Assembly: GCA_017632855.1 (NCBI GenBank)
Contig: JAGBQM010000010.1
Coordinates: 1 to 54,314 of the forward strand
Direction: 5' to 3'
From: Aeriscardovia sp.
GTDB taxonomy: Bacteria; Actinomycetota; Actinomycetes; Actinomycetales; Bifidobacteriaceae
Length of the DNA: 54,314 nucleotides
A program made the position numbers and the translations under genes. The notes beneath the pieces were generated by a model. The model had not been told where the DNA came from and made no database searches. It saw only the letters and a program-made list of their open reading frames with translations. Shown here piece by piece: positions 9,033 to 15,265 of the stretch; the first letter of the stretch is position 1, and every line of letters starts with the position of its first letter.

Positions 9033-9431
9033 ATGGCTACTTCTAAACAATCTGTGCACAAAACAAAGCGTAGGATCCACAAGTCCGTACCCATTGGGCA
9101 GGCGCACATCAAATCTACTTTTAACAACACTATAGTCTCTATCACCGATCCTTCCGGAGCCGTTTTGGCCTGGGCTACCGGCGGAGACGTCGGCTTCAAG
9201 GGTTCGAGAAAGTCCACTCCCTTCGCCGCCGGAATGGTGGCCGAAGCCGCAGCCCGAAAGGCCATGGAGCAGGGCGTCAGGAAAGTCGACGTATTTGTGA
9301 AGGGGCCGGGATCCGGCAGGGAAACCGCCATCCGCTCCCTCCAATCTGCAGGCCTGGAAGTGGGATCCATAACCGACGTGACCCCTCAGGCCTACAACGG
9401 CGTAAGGCCCCCGAAGCGCCGTCGTGTCTAA
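9033..9431 (+). CDS. rpsK: 30S ribosomal protein S11
   Basis: S11 forms part of the 30S platform near the E site. The 132-residue product contains [20 protein letters not shown] (about residues 23-42), [20 protein letters not shown], and the C-terminal [18 protein letters not shown]. All are diagnostic for S11. The next gene is rpoA; rpsD, found here in many actinobacteria, is absent. Confidence 0.98.
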   Translation: MATSKQSVHKTKRRIHKSVPIGQAHIKSTFNNTIVSITDPSGAVLAWATGGDVGFKGSRKSTPFAAGMVAEAAARKAMEQGVRKVDVFVKGPGSGRETAIRSLQSAGLEVGSITDVTPQAYNGVRPPKRRRV

Positions 9432-9457
9432 ATCAGACGAGAAAAATCTGGCTAAAA

Positions 9458-9475
9458 ATACAGGCCGGCCTGTAT
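9458..9475 (+). repeat. Perfect 18-base palindrome upstream of rpoA
   Basis: ATACAGGCCGGCCTGTAT is perfectly self-complementary over 18 bases. It lies in the 71-base gap between rpsK and rpoA, 27 bases before the GTG start. With no poly-T tail it does not look like an intrinsic terminator. As DNA it could be a dimeric repressor site, and as RNA a tight hairpin affecting rpoA expression. Confidence 0.6.
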
Positions 9476-9502
9476 CCGGTCTAGATCGAAAGGATTGAAA
9501 AG

Positions 9503-10516
9503 GTGCTTATTGCACAACGTCCGACGGTGGCTGAGCAAGTACTTAGTCCCCAACGATCACGCTTTACCATTGAGCCGCTGGAACCTGGATTCGGCTATAC
9601 TTTGGGCAATTCGCTTCGCAGGGTCCTTTTGAGCTCCATTCCCGGGGCGGCCGTCACCTCTATCCGTATAGCAAACGTCCTTCACGAATTTTCCACCATT
9701 CAGGGCGTCAAGGAAGATGTGACAGAGCTTATTTTGAACATCAAGGGCATAGCTCTGACAAATGAGTACGACGAACCCGTGGTGATGTATCTGCACAAAA
9801 GCGGCCCCGGAGAAGTGAAGGCTGGAGACATTACTCCGCCTGCAGGGGTAAGCATATGCAATCCTGATCATCATCTTGCCACTTTGGCTGAAGACGGATC
9901 CCTTGAAATGGAGTTCACGGTTGAAAGGGGGAGGGGATACGTCTCTGCCGAGATGAACGAGCAGGAAGGCCAGGAAATCGGACGAATCCCGATAGATTCA
10001 ATCTATTCCCCCGTATTGAAGGTTAGCTACAAAGTTGAGGCCACCAGGGTCGAGCAGCGCACGGATTTTGACCGCCTGATAATGGACGTGGAAACCAAGA
10101 GTTCAATCTCTCCCAGAGACGCCATGGCCTCGGCCGGATCTACCCTAGTAGAACTTTTCGGTCTATGCAAAGACCTGAACAGCTCTGCGGAGGGAGTGGA
10201 ATTGGGAGCGGCGAGGGGATCGTACAACGGTCAGAACGTCATTCCCATAGAAAACCTCAATTTGACCCAGCGTTCTTACAACTGCCTCAGGCGAGAGGGG
10301 ATCTTAAGCGTAGAGCAGTTGATTAGCCACAGCGAGCAGGATCTCCTGGAAATTCGCAATTTCGGAATCAAATCCGTAGACGAACTCAAGGAAAAGCTGG
10401 CTGAATTGGGCTTGTCTCTTAGGGCGTCCTCTGAAGGCTTCGACAGAAGAAACCTTGAAAAGGATATGTCTTTCTATAGTCCTGACAGTCCAGAAGATAA
10501 CGATGAGAATATGTAG
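9503..10516 (+). CDS. rpoA: DNA-directed RNA polymerase alpha subunit
   Basis: The alpha dimer is the scaffold for polymerase assembly and contacts UP elements and activators. The N-terminal domain contains [20 protein letters not shown] (about residues 28-47) and the dimer/beta-contact segments to about residue 230. The C-terminal domain (about 245-310) has [18 protein letters not shown] and [16 protein letters not shown]. At 337 residues the length is typical. The start is GTG at 9503 with AAAGGATTGAAAAG upstream. Confidence 0.98.
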   Translation: MLIAQRPTVAEQVLSPQRSRFTIEPLEPGFGYTLGNSLRRVLLSSIPGAAVTSIRIANVLHEFSTIQGVKEDVTELILNIKGIALTNEYDEPVVMYLHKSGPGEVKAGDITPPAGVSICNPDHHLATLAEDGSLEMEFTVERGRGYVSAEMNEQEGQEIGRIPIDSIYSPVLKVSYKVEATRVEQRTDFDRLIMDVETKSSISPRDAMASAGSTLVELFGLCKDLNSSAEGVELGAARGSYNGQNVIPIENLNLTQRSYNCLRREGILSVEQLISHSEQDLLEIRNFGIKSVDELKEKLAELGLSLRASSEGFDRRNLEKDMSFYSPDSPEDNDENM

Positions 10517-10534
10517 TCTCTAAAAGGAGAGATA

Positions 10535-11083
10535 ATGCCACAACCGAAAAAAGGGCCTCGCCTGGCCTCAAGTCCGGCTCACGAGAGGCTCATGCTCGCC
10601 AATATGGCCACCAGCCTTTTCAAGCACGAGCAGATAACTACTACTCTGCCCCGCGCCAAGAGGCTCCAGCCCCTGGCCGACAGGCTTATAACCTTTGCAA
10701 AGGGAGGCACTCTTGCCGATCGCAGGAGAGTTATGCGCCTAATCCGCGACAAATCCGTGGTCCACAAACTTTTCACCAATATCGCCGACCGTATGGAAGG
10801 GCGAGAAGGCGGATACACGAGGATAATTAAAATCTCCCCGCGAACCGGAGATAACGCCCCTATGGCCATTATCAGCCTTGTGACCACTGAAAGCCCCAAG
10901 AATGCCTCCCTTAAAGAGGCGGAAAGCGCCATGAGGCTGGCAGAGGATGCCGCAGCCGTGGGAGAAGAAAAGCCCATGGAGGAAGCCGGAGAGGCCGTGA
11001 AGGAAGAAACGGCCGAAGAGGCTGAAGAAAAATCCGAAGCGGAGAATGAATCTGCAAAAGAAAAGGAAGAAGAGAAAAAGTAA
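10535..11083 (+). CDS. rplQ: 50S ribosomal protein L17 with acidic tail
   Basis: L17 surrounds the exit tunnel opening. Residues 1-118 are the conserved domain ([60 protein letters not shown]). About 60 C-terminal residues are almost entirely Glu/Lys/Ala ([20 protein letters not shown]). The tail makes it 182 residues against about 120 in E. coli; long tails are common in actinobacteria. It ends the alpha operon before a strong terminator. Confidence 0.96.
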   Translation: MPQPKKGPRLASSPAHERLMLANMATSLFKHEQITTTLPRAKRLQPLADRLITFAKGGTLADRRRVMRLIRDKSVVHKLFTNIADRMEGREGGYTRIIKISPRTGDNAPMAIISLVTTESPKNASLKEAESAMRLAEDAAAVGEEKPMEEAGEAVKEETAEEAEEKSEAENESAKEKEEEKK

Positions 11084-11097
11084 TTTTTCCTTTCTTT

Positions 11098-11122
11098 GGG
11101 GGGGCAAATCCCCCCTTTTTTT
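11098..11122 (+). terminator. Intrinsic terminator of the ribosomal superoperon
   Basis: Seven G (11098-11104) and six C (11110-11115) form a GC-only stem around a CAAAT loop, followed by seven T. It lies 14 bases after the rplQ stop and 11 bases before the truA ATG, so it should separate truA from most ribosomal transcripts, with some readthrough likely. Confidence 0.92.
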
Positions 11123-11133
11123 ATTATTGAATC

Positions 11134-11958
11134 ATGCGCATAAAGGCTGAATGCTCTTATAACGGCTCATCTTTCCACGGCTGGGCCAGACAAGCTGGTC
11201 AAAGAACCGTGGAAGGGGAGATAGAAAAAGCTCTTTTTACGATTTTAAGGTCGGAAATAAAAATTCAGGCGGCAGGCAGAACTGATGCCGGAGTCCATGC
11301 CGAAGAACAGATTTTTCATGCGGATTTGCCCGATTTGAATGGACGGCTTTCAGACTTTTACTACCTTGCCAACCGGCTAAACTGCCTTTTGGGAAAAGAC
11401 ATAGTTTTAAGAAAAATAGAACCGGCTCCCGCCGGATTTGACGCACGATTTTCCGCCCTCAGCCGCACTTATGTTTACAGGTGCTCTCCCGGGCGAAGCT
11501 CGAGGGCGCTTTTGCTCAATGGATTCGTGTGGGATTTAAATTTCACCCCGGATTTGGATCTTCTAAATTCCCTCTCATCCAACATTGTGGGTTTAAAAGA
11601 CTTTGCATCCTTCGCCCTCCCAAATCCCGGAGGCACCACCATAAGAAAAGTTGAAGAGGCCTGTTGGCATAGGGAAACGGAAGGCTGCGAAAAGGGGATT
11701 ATCAAATTTACCATACGTTCGGATGCTTTTGCCCGAAAAATGGTGCGTTTTTTGGTAGGGGCCCAAATTTGCGTCGCAGCCAATAAAAAACCTGAAAACT
11801 GGTTTTTGGAGAAATTTTCGCTATCTAGGGACTTTCCGCCTCTGGCCCCGGCCCATGGATTAACGCTTGAAAAAGTGGAATATCCAAAAGACGATATGCT
11901 CAAAGATCGAGCCCGCATCACCAGGGCGGTGAGGCGCAAAGAAGAACTTGGCGGTTGA
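11134..11958 (+). CDS. truA: tRNA pseudouridine(38-40) synthase TruA
   Basis: Converts uridines 38-40 in the anticodon arm of many tRNAs to pseudouridine. The 274-residue product starts MRIKAECSYNGSSFHGWARQ. The catalytic aspartate is Asp51 in the motif GRTDAGVHA. ARFSALSRTYVYR and the C-terminal FLVGAQICVA segment match the second half of the fold. It begins only 11 bases after the ribosomal terminator. Its last ten bases overlap the 3' end of a tRNA-Ser gene on the other strand. Confidence 0.97.
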   Translation: MRIKAECSYNGSSFHGWARQAGQRTVEGEIEKALFTILRSEIKIQAAGRTDAGVHAEEQIFHADLPDLNGRLSDFYYLANRLNCLLGKDIVLRKIEPAPAGFDARFSALSRTYVYRCSPGRSSRALLLNGFVWDLNFTPDLDLLNSLSSNIVGLKDFASFALPNPGGTTIRKVEEACWHRETEGCEKGIIKFTIRSDAFARKMVRFLVGAQICVAANKKPENWFLEKFSLSRDFPPLAPAHGLTLEKVEYPKDDMLKDRARITRAVRRKEELGG

Positions 11959-12037
11959 AGGGAGATTCGAACTCCCGGAAGCCATAAGCTTCATACGCTT
12001 TCGAGGCGTACTCTTTAGACCACTCAGACATTCAACC
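11949..12037 (-). tRNA. tRNA-Ser (anticodon CGA)
   Basis: Reading the minus strand from 12037, acceptor GGTTGAA pairs with TTCAACC at the 3' end. The anticodon loop CTCGAAA sits on a TACGC/GCGTA stem and gives CGA. A long variable arm and the T-loop motif GTTCGAATC are present, as in class II serine tRNAs. The discriminator is G and CCA is encoded (11949-11952 read GCCA on the minus strand). The CCA end and first acceptor bases lie within the last codons of truA. Confidence 0.93.
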
Positions 12038-12090
12038 AGTGCATAGCACTCCGGCAATTTTTGCACTAAATTCTCACTATTTCAAGTATT

Positions 12091-12127
12091 TTGCACTTGA
12101 TAGTTTTCTTTGCATATGTTTTAATAT
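12091..12127 (+). promoter_or_regulatory. Candidate promoter for the tRNA-Tyr/Thr/Met-rpmG unit
   Basis: TTGCAC (12091-12096) is followed after 18 bases by TATGTT (12115-12120). Alternatively TTGATA (12097-12102) pairs with TAATAT (12122-12127) at a longer spacing of 19. Either would start transcription about 20-30 bases before the tRNA-Tyr gene. Identified by eye, so the exact hexamers are uncertain. Confidence 0.4.
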
Positions 12128-12150
12128 CAGAGTACACTTTTGAGTGCAGC

Positions 12151-12231
12151 GGTGGGTTTCCCAAGTGGTCAAAGGGAGCTGACTGTAAATCAGCCGCGGA
12201 AGCTTCGCAGGTTCGAATCCTGCACCCACCA
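12151..12231 (+). tRNA. tRNA-Tyr (anticodon GTA)
   Basis: The acceptor stem GGTGGGT pairs with ACCCACC and the discriminator is A. The anticodon loop CTGTAAA on a TGA/TCA-closed stem gives GTA (Tyr). There is a long variable arm (CGCGGAAGCTTCG region) and the T-loop GTTCGAATC, as expected for bacterial class II tRNA-Tyr. CCA is not encoded. Only one base separates it from the next tRNA. Confidence 0.95.
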
Positions 12232-12232
12232 C

Positions 12233-12304
12233 GCCTCAGTGGCTCAGTGGTAGAGCACCTCCTTGGTAAGGAGGAGATCGTGAGTCCGATTCTCACCTGA
12301 GGCT
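12233..12304 (+). tRNA. tRNA-Thr (anticodon GGT)
   Basis: The acceptor stem GCCTCAG pairs with CTGAGGC, and the discriminator is T. The anticodon stem CTCCT/AGGAG holds the loop TTGGTAA, giving GGT (Thr). The D-arm GGCTCAGTGGTAGAGC and the T-arm are standard. CCA is not encoded. The gene lies between tRNA-Tyr and tRNA-Met in one short array. Confidence 0.95.
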
Positions 12305-12309
12305 CTTAT

Positions 12310-12383
12310 GGCGGGATAGCTCAGCTGGCTAGAGCGTACGACTCATAATCGTAAGGTCAGGAGTCCGAGTCTCCTTCCCGCTA
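12310..12383 (+). tRNA. tRNA-Met, elongator (anticodon CAT)
   Basis: The acceptor arm is GGCGGGA paired with TCCCGCT, with a G1-U72 pair and discriminator A. The anticodon loop CTCATAA on an ACGA/TCGT stem gives CAT. The paired first base pair and the lack of three G-C pairs under the anticodon point to the elongator rather than the initiator form. CCA is not encoded. rpmG starts 35 bases downstream, so the tRNAs and rpmG probably share a transcript. Confidence 0.93.
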
Positions 12384-12417
12384 CTTTTTAAATCGTCAAG
12401 TTGTTCAAGAGGGATAG

Positions 12418-12588
12418 ATGGCAAGCAAGAACAGTGATATCCGCCCCAAGGTGACGCTGGCGTGCACGCAGTGCAAAGAGCGCAACTACATAACCAAGAA
12501 GAACCGCAGGAACACTCCCGACAGGCTTGAACTCAAGAAGTACTGCCCGCGCTGCAAGACCTCCACGGTCCACAAAGAGACTCGTTAA
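12418..12588 (+). CDS. rpmG: 50S ribosomal protein L33 (zinc-binding)
   Basis: Encodes 56 residues, typical for L33. It has two cysteine pairs for zinc: CTQC (16-19) and CPRC (43-46). The body reads [28 protein letters not shown] precedes the ATG at 12418. The position after a tRNA array and before murB resembles the order in bifidobacterial genomes (from memory). L33 binds near the E site of the 50S subunit. Confidence 0.96.
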   Translation: MASKNSDIRPKVTLACTQCKERNYITKKNRRNTPDRLELKKYCPRCKTSTVHKETR

Positions 12589-12599
12589 GAGCTGCCCCT

Positions 12600-12624
12600 C
12601 CGGCCCGGCTGAGGCCGGTTTTTT
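12600..12624 (+). terminator. Intrinsic terminator after rpmG
   Basis: CCGGCC (12600-12605) pairs with GGCCGG (12613-12618) around a seven-base loop and is followed by six T. It lies 11 bases after the rpmG stop and would end the tRNA-rpmG transcript before murB. Confidence 0.85.
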
Positions 12625-12647
12625 GTATCCTTTTACGCAGGGGAACG

Positions 12648-13793
12648 ATGAGAAAATCTTTCTACAAAAATGCGAAGTTTTCCGATCTGACCACTATCAA
12701 AGTGGGGGGAAATATAGAGCGCTTCTTTCAGCCGGCTAGCAAAGCCAGTTTCATAAGCCTGCTTTCCGAAGAGAGAGGTCCTTTGTTTATCCTCGGCTCA
12801 GGATCCAACACTTTGGCGTCTGACGCGGCATTTTCCGAAACCGTCATAAGGACCAGGTTCGGCGGAGTGGAGTGCGTAAAAAAGGAAAACGGCAAAACCT
12901 GCATAAGGGCGGACGCGGGCGTAATTTGGGATGATTTCGTAAGAACCTGCGTTCAGCTTGGCTTGAAGGGGGTTGAGAACCTGTCAGGCGTTCCGGGCAC
13001 CGTGGGGGCCGCCGTAGTGCAAAATATCGGGGCCTACGGCAGCGAAGTGTCGGAAAGCGTAAAGGAGGTGGAGGTGTGGGATAGGGAAAAAGAAAAGGCG
13101 CGCATTCTAACAAACTCCGACATGGAGTTTGGATACAGGACCTCCCTGATTAAAGAAGACATAAAGTCTCAGCCGCCTTATGCTCCGAATCCGCGCTTTG
13201 TGGTCCTTTCCGCTCTTTTTTGCCTGTCATCCAATAACTTTGCCCCGATAAAGTACGCAGGCATTGCAGAATACCTCAAAAAGCCGATGGGATACGTAGA
13301 AAAGCTGGGGGATATAAGAAGGGCGGTACTGAGCGTAAGAGGCGCGAAAAATATGCTTGAAGACCCCGTTCGCTATAAATCCAAGCTTATGGCGAACATG
13401 ATGCCGGAACGTTTGAAGGAAATCCCCATTCCCGATTCTCCAAATCCCGACAGGGCAAGCTGCGGGAGCTTTTTTACAAACCCCGTGGTTTCGCGCCAAA
13501 AGGCGATGCTGCTTCCGCAAGATGCCCCGAAGTTTCATGTTCAAGACATGGTAAAGCTTTCGGCCGCATGGCTGATAGAGCAGGCCGGATTTAAAAAGGG
13601 ATACCCTTTGCAAACAGATCCGAATGCGAAAGCATCTCTTTCCACCTCCCACGCCTTGGCCATTACCAACAGGGGATCGGCTACAAGCCGGGATGTAATG
13701 AAGCTTGCAGACAAAATAAAGAAAGCGGTTTGGGAAAAATTTGAAATAGATTTGGCTCTTGAACCCGTTCTGGTGGGATTGGAGGAGAAATGA
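12648..13793 (+). CDS. murB: UDP-N-acetylenolpyruvoylglucosamine reductase
   Basis: FAD enzyme that uses NADPH to reduce the enolpyruvyl group, making UDP-MurNAc for peptidoglycan synthesis in the cytoplasm. The FAD-binding (PCMH) domain includes LGSGSNTL (about residues 49-56) and GVENLSGVPGTVGAAVVQNI. GAYGSEV and YRTS are conserved in MurB. The catalytic serine is Ser274 in CGSFFTNP. The C-terminal domain carries LIEQAGFKKG and the end SRDVMKLADKIKKAV. At 381 residues it fits the long actinobacterial form. Its last four bases overlap the ferredoxin gene. Confidence 0.95.
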   Translation: MRKSFYKNAKFSDLTTIKVGGNIERFFQPASKASFISLLSEERGPLFILGSGSNTLASDAAFSETVIRTRFGGVECVKKENGKTCIRADAGVIWDDFVRTCVQLGLKGVENLSGVPGTVGAAVVQNIGAYGSEVSESVKEVEVWDREKEKARILTNSDMEFGYRTSLIKEDIKSQPPYAPNPRFVVLSALFCLSSNNFAPIKYAGIAEYLKKPMGYVEKLGDIRRAVLSVRGAKNMLEDPVRYKSKLMANMMPERLKEIPIPDSPNPDRASCGSFFTNPVVSRQKAMLLPQDAPKFHVQDMVKLSAAWLIEQAGFKKGYPLQTDPNAKASLSTSHALAITNRGSATSRDVMKLADKIKKAVWEKFEIDLALEPVLVGLEEK

Positions 13794-14098
13794 CCTATGT
13801 CATCGCCTACCCTTGCGTAGACGTGAAGGACAAATCATGTCTGGAAGTGTGTCCCGTAGATTGCATTTATGAAGGCGAAAGGATGATGTACATCAATCCT
13901 GACGAATGCATAGACTGCGGGGCATGCGAAGCCGTCTGCCCGGTTCAGGCCATCTTCTACCAAGACAGCCTCCCCAATGACTGGAAATGGTTTGAAGAAG
14001 CGAGCGAATCCTTCTTTGAAACTGAAAAGGAGCCTGGAAAAGTATATGAAGATCCCGAAAAGGTACGCGAACTCCCCCGAAAGGGAGAAAAAGCTTGA
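13790..14098 (+). CDS. fdxA: Ferredoxin with 3Fe-4S and 4Fe-4S sites
   Basis: Small cytoplasmic electron carrier of the bacterial 7Fe type. The first cysteine set is C9, C17 and C21 with the wide C-x7-C spacing of a 3Fe-4S site, plus C25. The second is C40-x2-C43-x2-C46-x3-C50 in CIDCGACEAVCP. The 102-residue length and start TYVIAYPCVDVKDKSC match actinobacterial FdxA/FdxC. It is coupled to murB by ATGA, which may link reductant supply to the same transcript. The redox partner cannot be told from sequence. Confidence 0.93.
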   Translation: MTYVIAYPCVDVKDKSCLEVCPVDCIYEGERMMYINPDECIDCGACEAVCPVQAIFYQDSLPNDWKWFEEASESFFETEKEPGKVYEDPEKVRELPRKGEKA

Positions 14099-14104
14099 AA
14101 AAAG

Positions 14105-14191
14105 CGGAGACCGGGAGATTCGAACTCCCGGGCGGCGCAAGCCGCCAACACCTTAGCAGGGTGCCCCTATCGACCACTCAGGCAGGTCTCC
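14105..14191 (-). tRNA. tRNA-Ser (anticodon GCT)
   Basis: On the minus strand from 14191, acceptor GGAGACC pairs with GGTCTCC and the discriminator is G. The anticodon loop CTGCTAA on a CACC/GGTG stem gives GCT. A GC-rich variable arm (GGCGGCTTGCGCCGCC) and the T-loop GTTCGAATC mark it as class II serine. CCA is not encoded, unlike the nearby Ser-CGA gene. It is convergent with fdxA, whose stop is six bases away. Confidence 0.94.
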
Positions 14192-14382
14192 AACGAACGG
14201 ACCATATCCGTGGAAATTATGATATCAAATACGGAAACGTAGATCAATATCTAATTTTTGTTCAAGTCTTAAACATTAATTAACTTTTTAGATTTTGGTA
14301 AAAAACACACAAACAAGATCCTAAAAAGGTAATATTACAATGTATTATTTTTGCTCTATTTTTCTAGAGATAAGGAGAAAAT
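14192..14382 (+). promoter_or_regulatory. AT-rich 191-base gap, probably divergent promoters
   Basis: No open frame of note. The stretch is much richer in A/T than its surroundings and must hold the promoter of the rightward serine-rich protein gene and that of the leftward tRNA-Ser(GCT). No hexamer pair is clear enough to name. AAGGAG at about 14372-14377 is a strong ribosome-binding site for the gene at 14383. Confidence 0.35.
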
Positions 14383-14979
14383 ATGGCAGATGAAAAGAAT
14401 CAGGCCACTGAGCCCCAAGCTCAGGAGCCGAAAGTAGAATGGGTTGCGGTTCTAGTTTTGTCAATTATAGCCGTAGCCGTTTTGATCGTAGGCTTCTCTG
14501 TATATATGGCCCGCAAGATCAATGAGTACCAGGATCAGCAGAAGATGGCTGAGAAAAAGGCTGAAGCAAAGCAGGCTGCACAGGCTGCCACGATTTTCAC
14601 CAAGGTCATTGATATGAAGGCCACTGCAAATGGACCTGCCGTAGCCACCGTTGATATTGACGGCACTAAGACGAGCTACACCTTCACCGACACCTGGACC
14701 AAGACCGAAGATGTCAAGGTTTCCCAGGATCTCGAAAAGTATGATGCAACTCAGGATGCGGTTGTAGTCTCCGTTAAGGCTCAGTCTCCTTCAACCTCTT
14801 CTTCCTCTTCCTCTTCTTCGTCCACCAGCAGCTCTTCAAAGAGCTCTTCCTCTTCGTCCTCCTCTTCATCCTCTTCAAAGGTTTCCATAGAGGCCAGCGA
14901 AAGCGGAAAAGCTATAGCCCAGAGCAGCGGGTCTGATCACGCCACCCTTTCCGTAACGGTTGGGGATGTAGCCAAGTAA
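14383..14979 (+). CDS. Membrane-anchored serine-rich protein of unknown function
   Basis: I do not recognise a family. The 198-residue product has an 18-residue polar start, then one membrane helix at about residues 19-41 (VEWVAVLVLSIIAVAVLIV), positive residues after it (ARK), and a Gln/Lys/Ala-rich stretch (about 44-70) that could form a coiled coil. A small domain (about 75-130) is followed by a tract of 27 Ser in 31 residues (135-165) and a 33-residue end. There is no signal peptidase site or sortase motif. It looks like a single-pass protein with a linker-like serine spacer, but the orientation in the membrane is uncertain. It stands alone between a promoter region and a terminator. Confidence 0.8.
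   Translation: MADEKNQATEPQAQEPKVEWVAVLVLSIIAVAVLIVGFSVYMARKINEYQDQQKMAEKKAEAKQAAQAATIFTKVIDMKATANGPAVATVDIDGTKTSYTFTDTWTKTEDVKVSQDLEKYDATQDAVVVSVKAQSPSTSSSSSSSSSTSSSSKSSSSSSSSSSSSKVSIEASESGKAIAQSSGSDHATLSVTVGDVAK
14785..14877 (+). repeat. Poly-serine codon tract (TCN/AGC)
   Basis: Thirty-one codons hold 27 serine codons of five kinds (TCT, TCC, TCA, TCG, AGC), interrupted by one Pro, two Thr and one Lys. Mixed codon use suggests the tract is kept for its protein property rather than being a fresh triplet expansion, yet runs of TCT/TCC could still slip in frame. Confidence 0.85.
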
Positions 14980-14988
14980 AGACGGCTC

Positions 14989-15020
14989 AAAAAAATCCCA
15001 GATTGCTCTGGGATTTTTTT
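14989..15020. terminator. Bidirectional terminator between converging genes
   Basis: A/T-flanked stem: ATCCCAGA pairs with TCTGGGAT around TTGC, with A-runs on the left and T-runs on the right, so it works for both strands. It sits between the serine-rich protein gene (plus) and the small membrane protein gene (minus). Confidence 0.92.
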
Positions 15021-15024
15021 ATGC

Positions 15025-15255
15025 TTAGTATTTTCTCTTTTTAACTTTTACCCTGTGTTTGCGGGGGACCTGGTTATAGGTTCCCACCCAAACCCAAAAA
15101 TCTATAAATAGGCATATTGCAGACGCTATTGCCGCCAGTCCAAGCAGTCTCTCCCCTCCATGGAAAAGCAGGTTATGAAGCGCAATCGCTATGGATCCGG
15201 CCAAGCCTATCAGGACGCATATCATTCCTACCAGGGCTTCTACCCTATCGCTCAT
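15025..15255 (-). CDS. Small two-helix membrane protein, unknown
   Basis: Product of 76 residues if it starts at the ATG at 15255 (MSDRVEALVGMICVLIGLAG). A TTG 14 codons upstream (15297) would also be in frame but overlaps the preceding gene by 32 bases. Two hydrophobic helices (about residues 8-28 and 36-56) are followed by a very basic tail (PRKHRVKVKKRKY). No family recognised. It lies 10 bases after the DUF2974 gene and probably shares its transcript. The function is unknown; the tail suggests a cytoplasmic C-terminus. Confidence 0.6.
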   Translation of the reverse strand: MSDRVEALVGMICVLIGLAGSIAIALHNLLFHGGERLLGLAAIASAICLFIDFWVWVGTYNQVPRKHRVKVKKRKY

Positions 15256-15265
15256 AATTTCTATC

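Noticed and set aside
14785-14877. Serine tract as a CRISPR or minisatellite array
   Set aside because: No regular repeat-spacer structure; codons are mixed and the frame is open.
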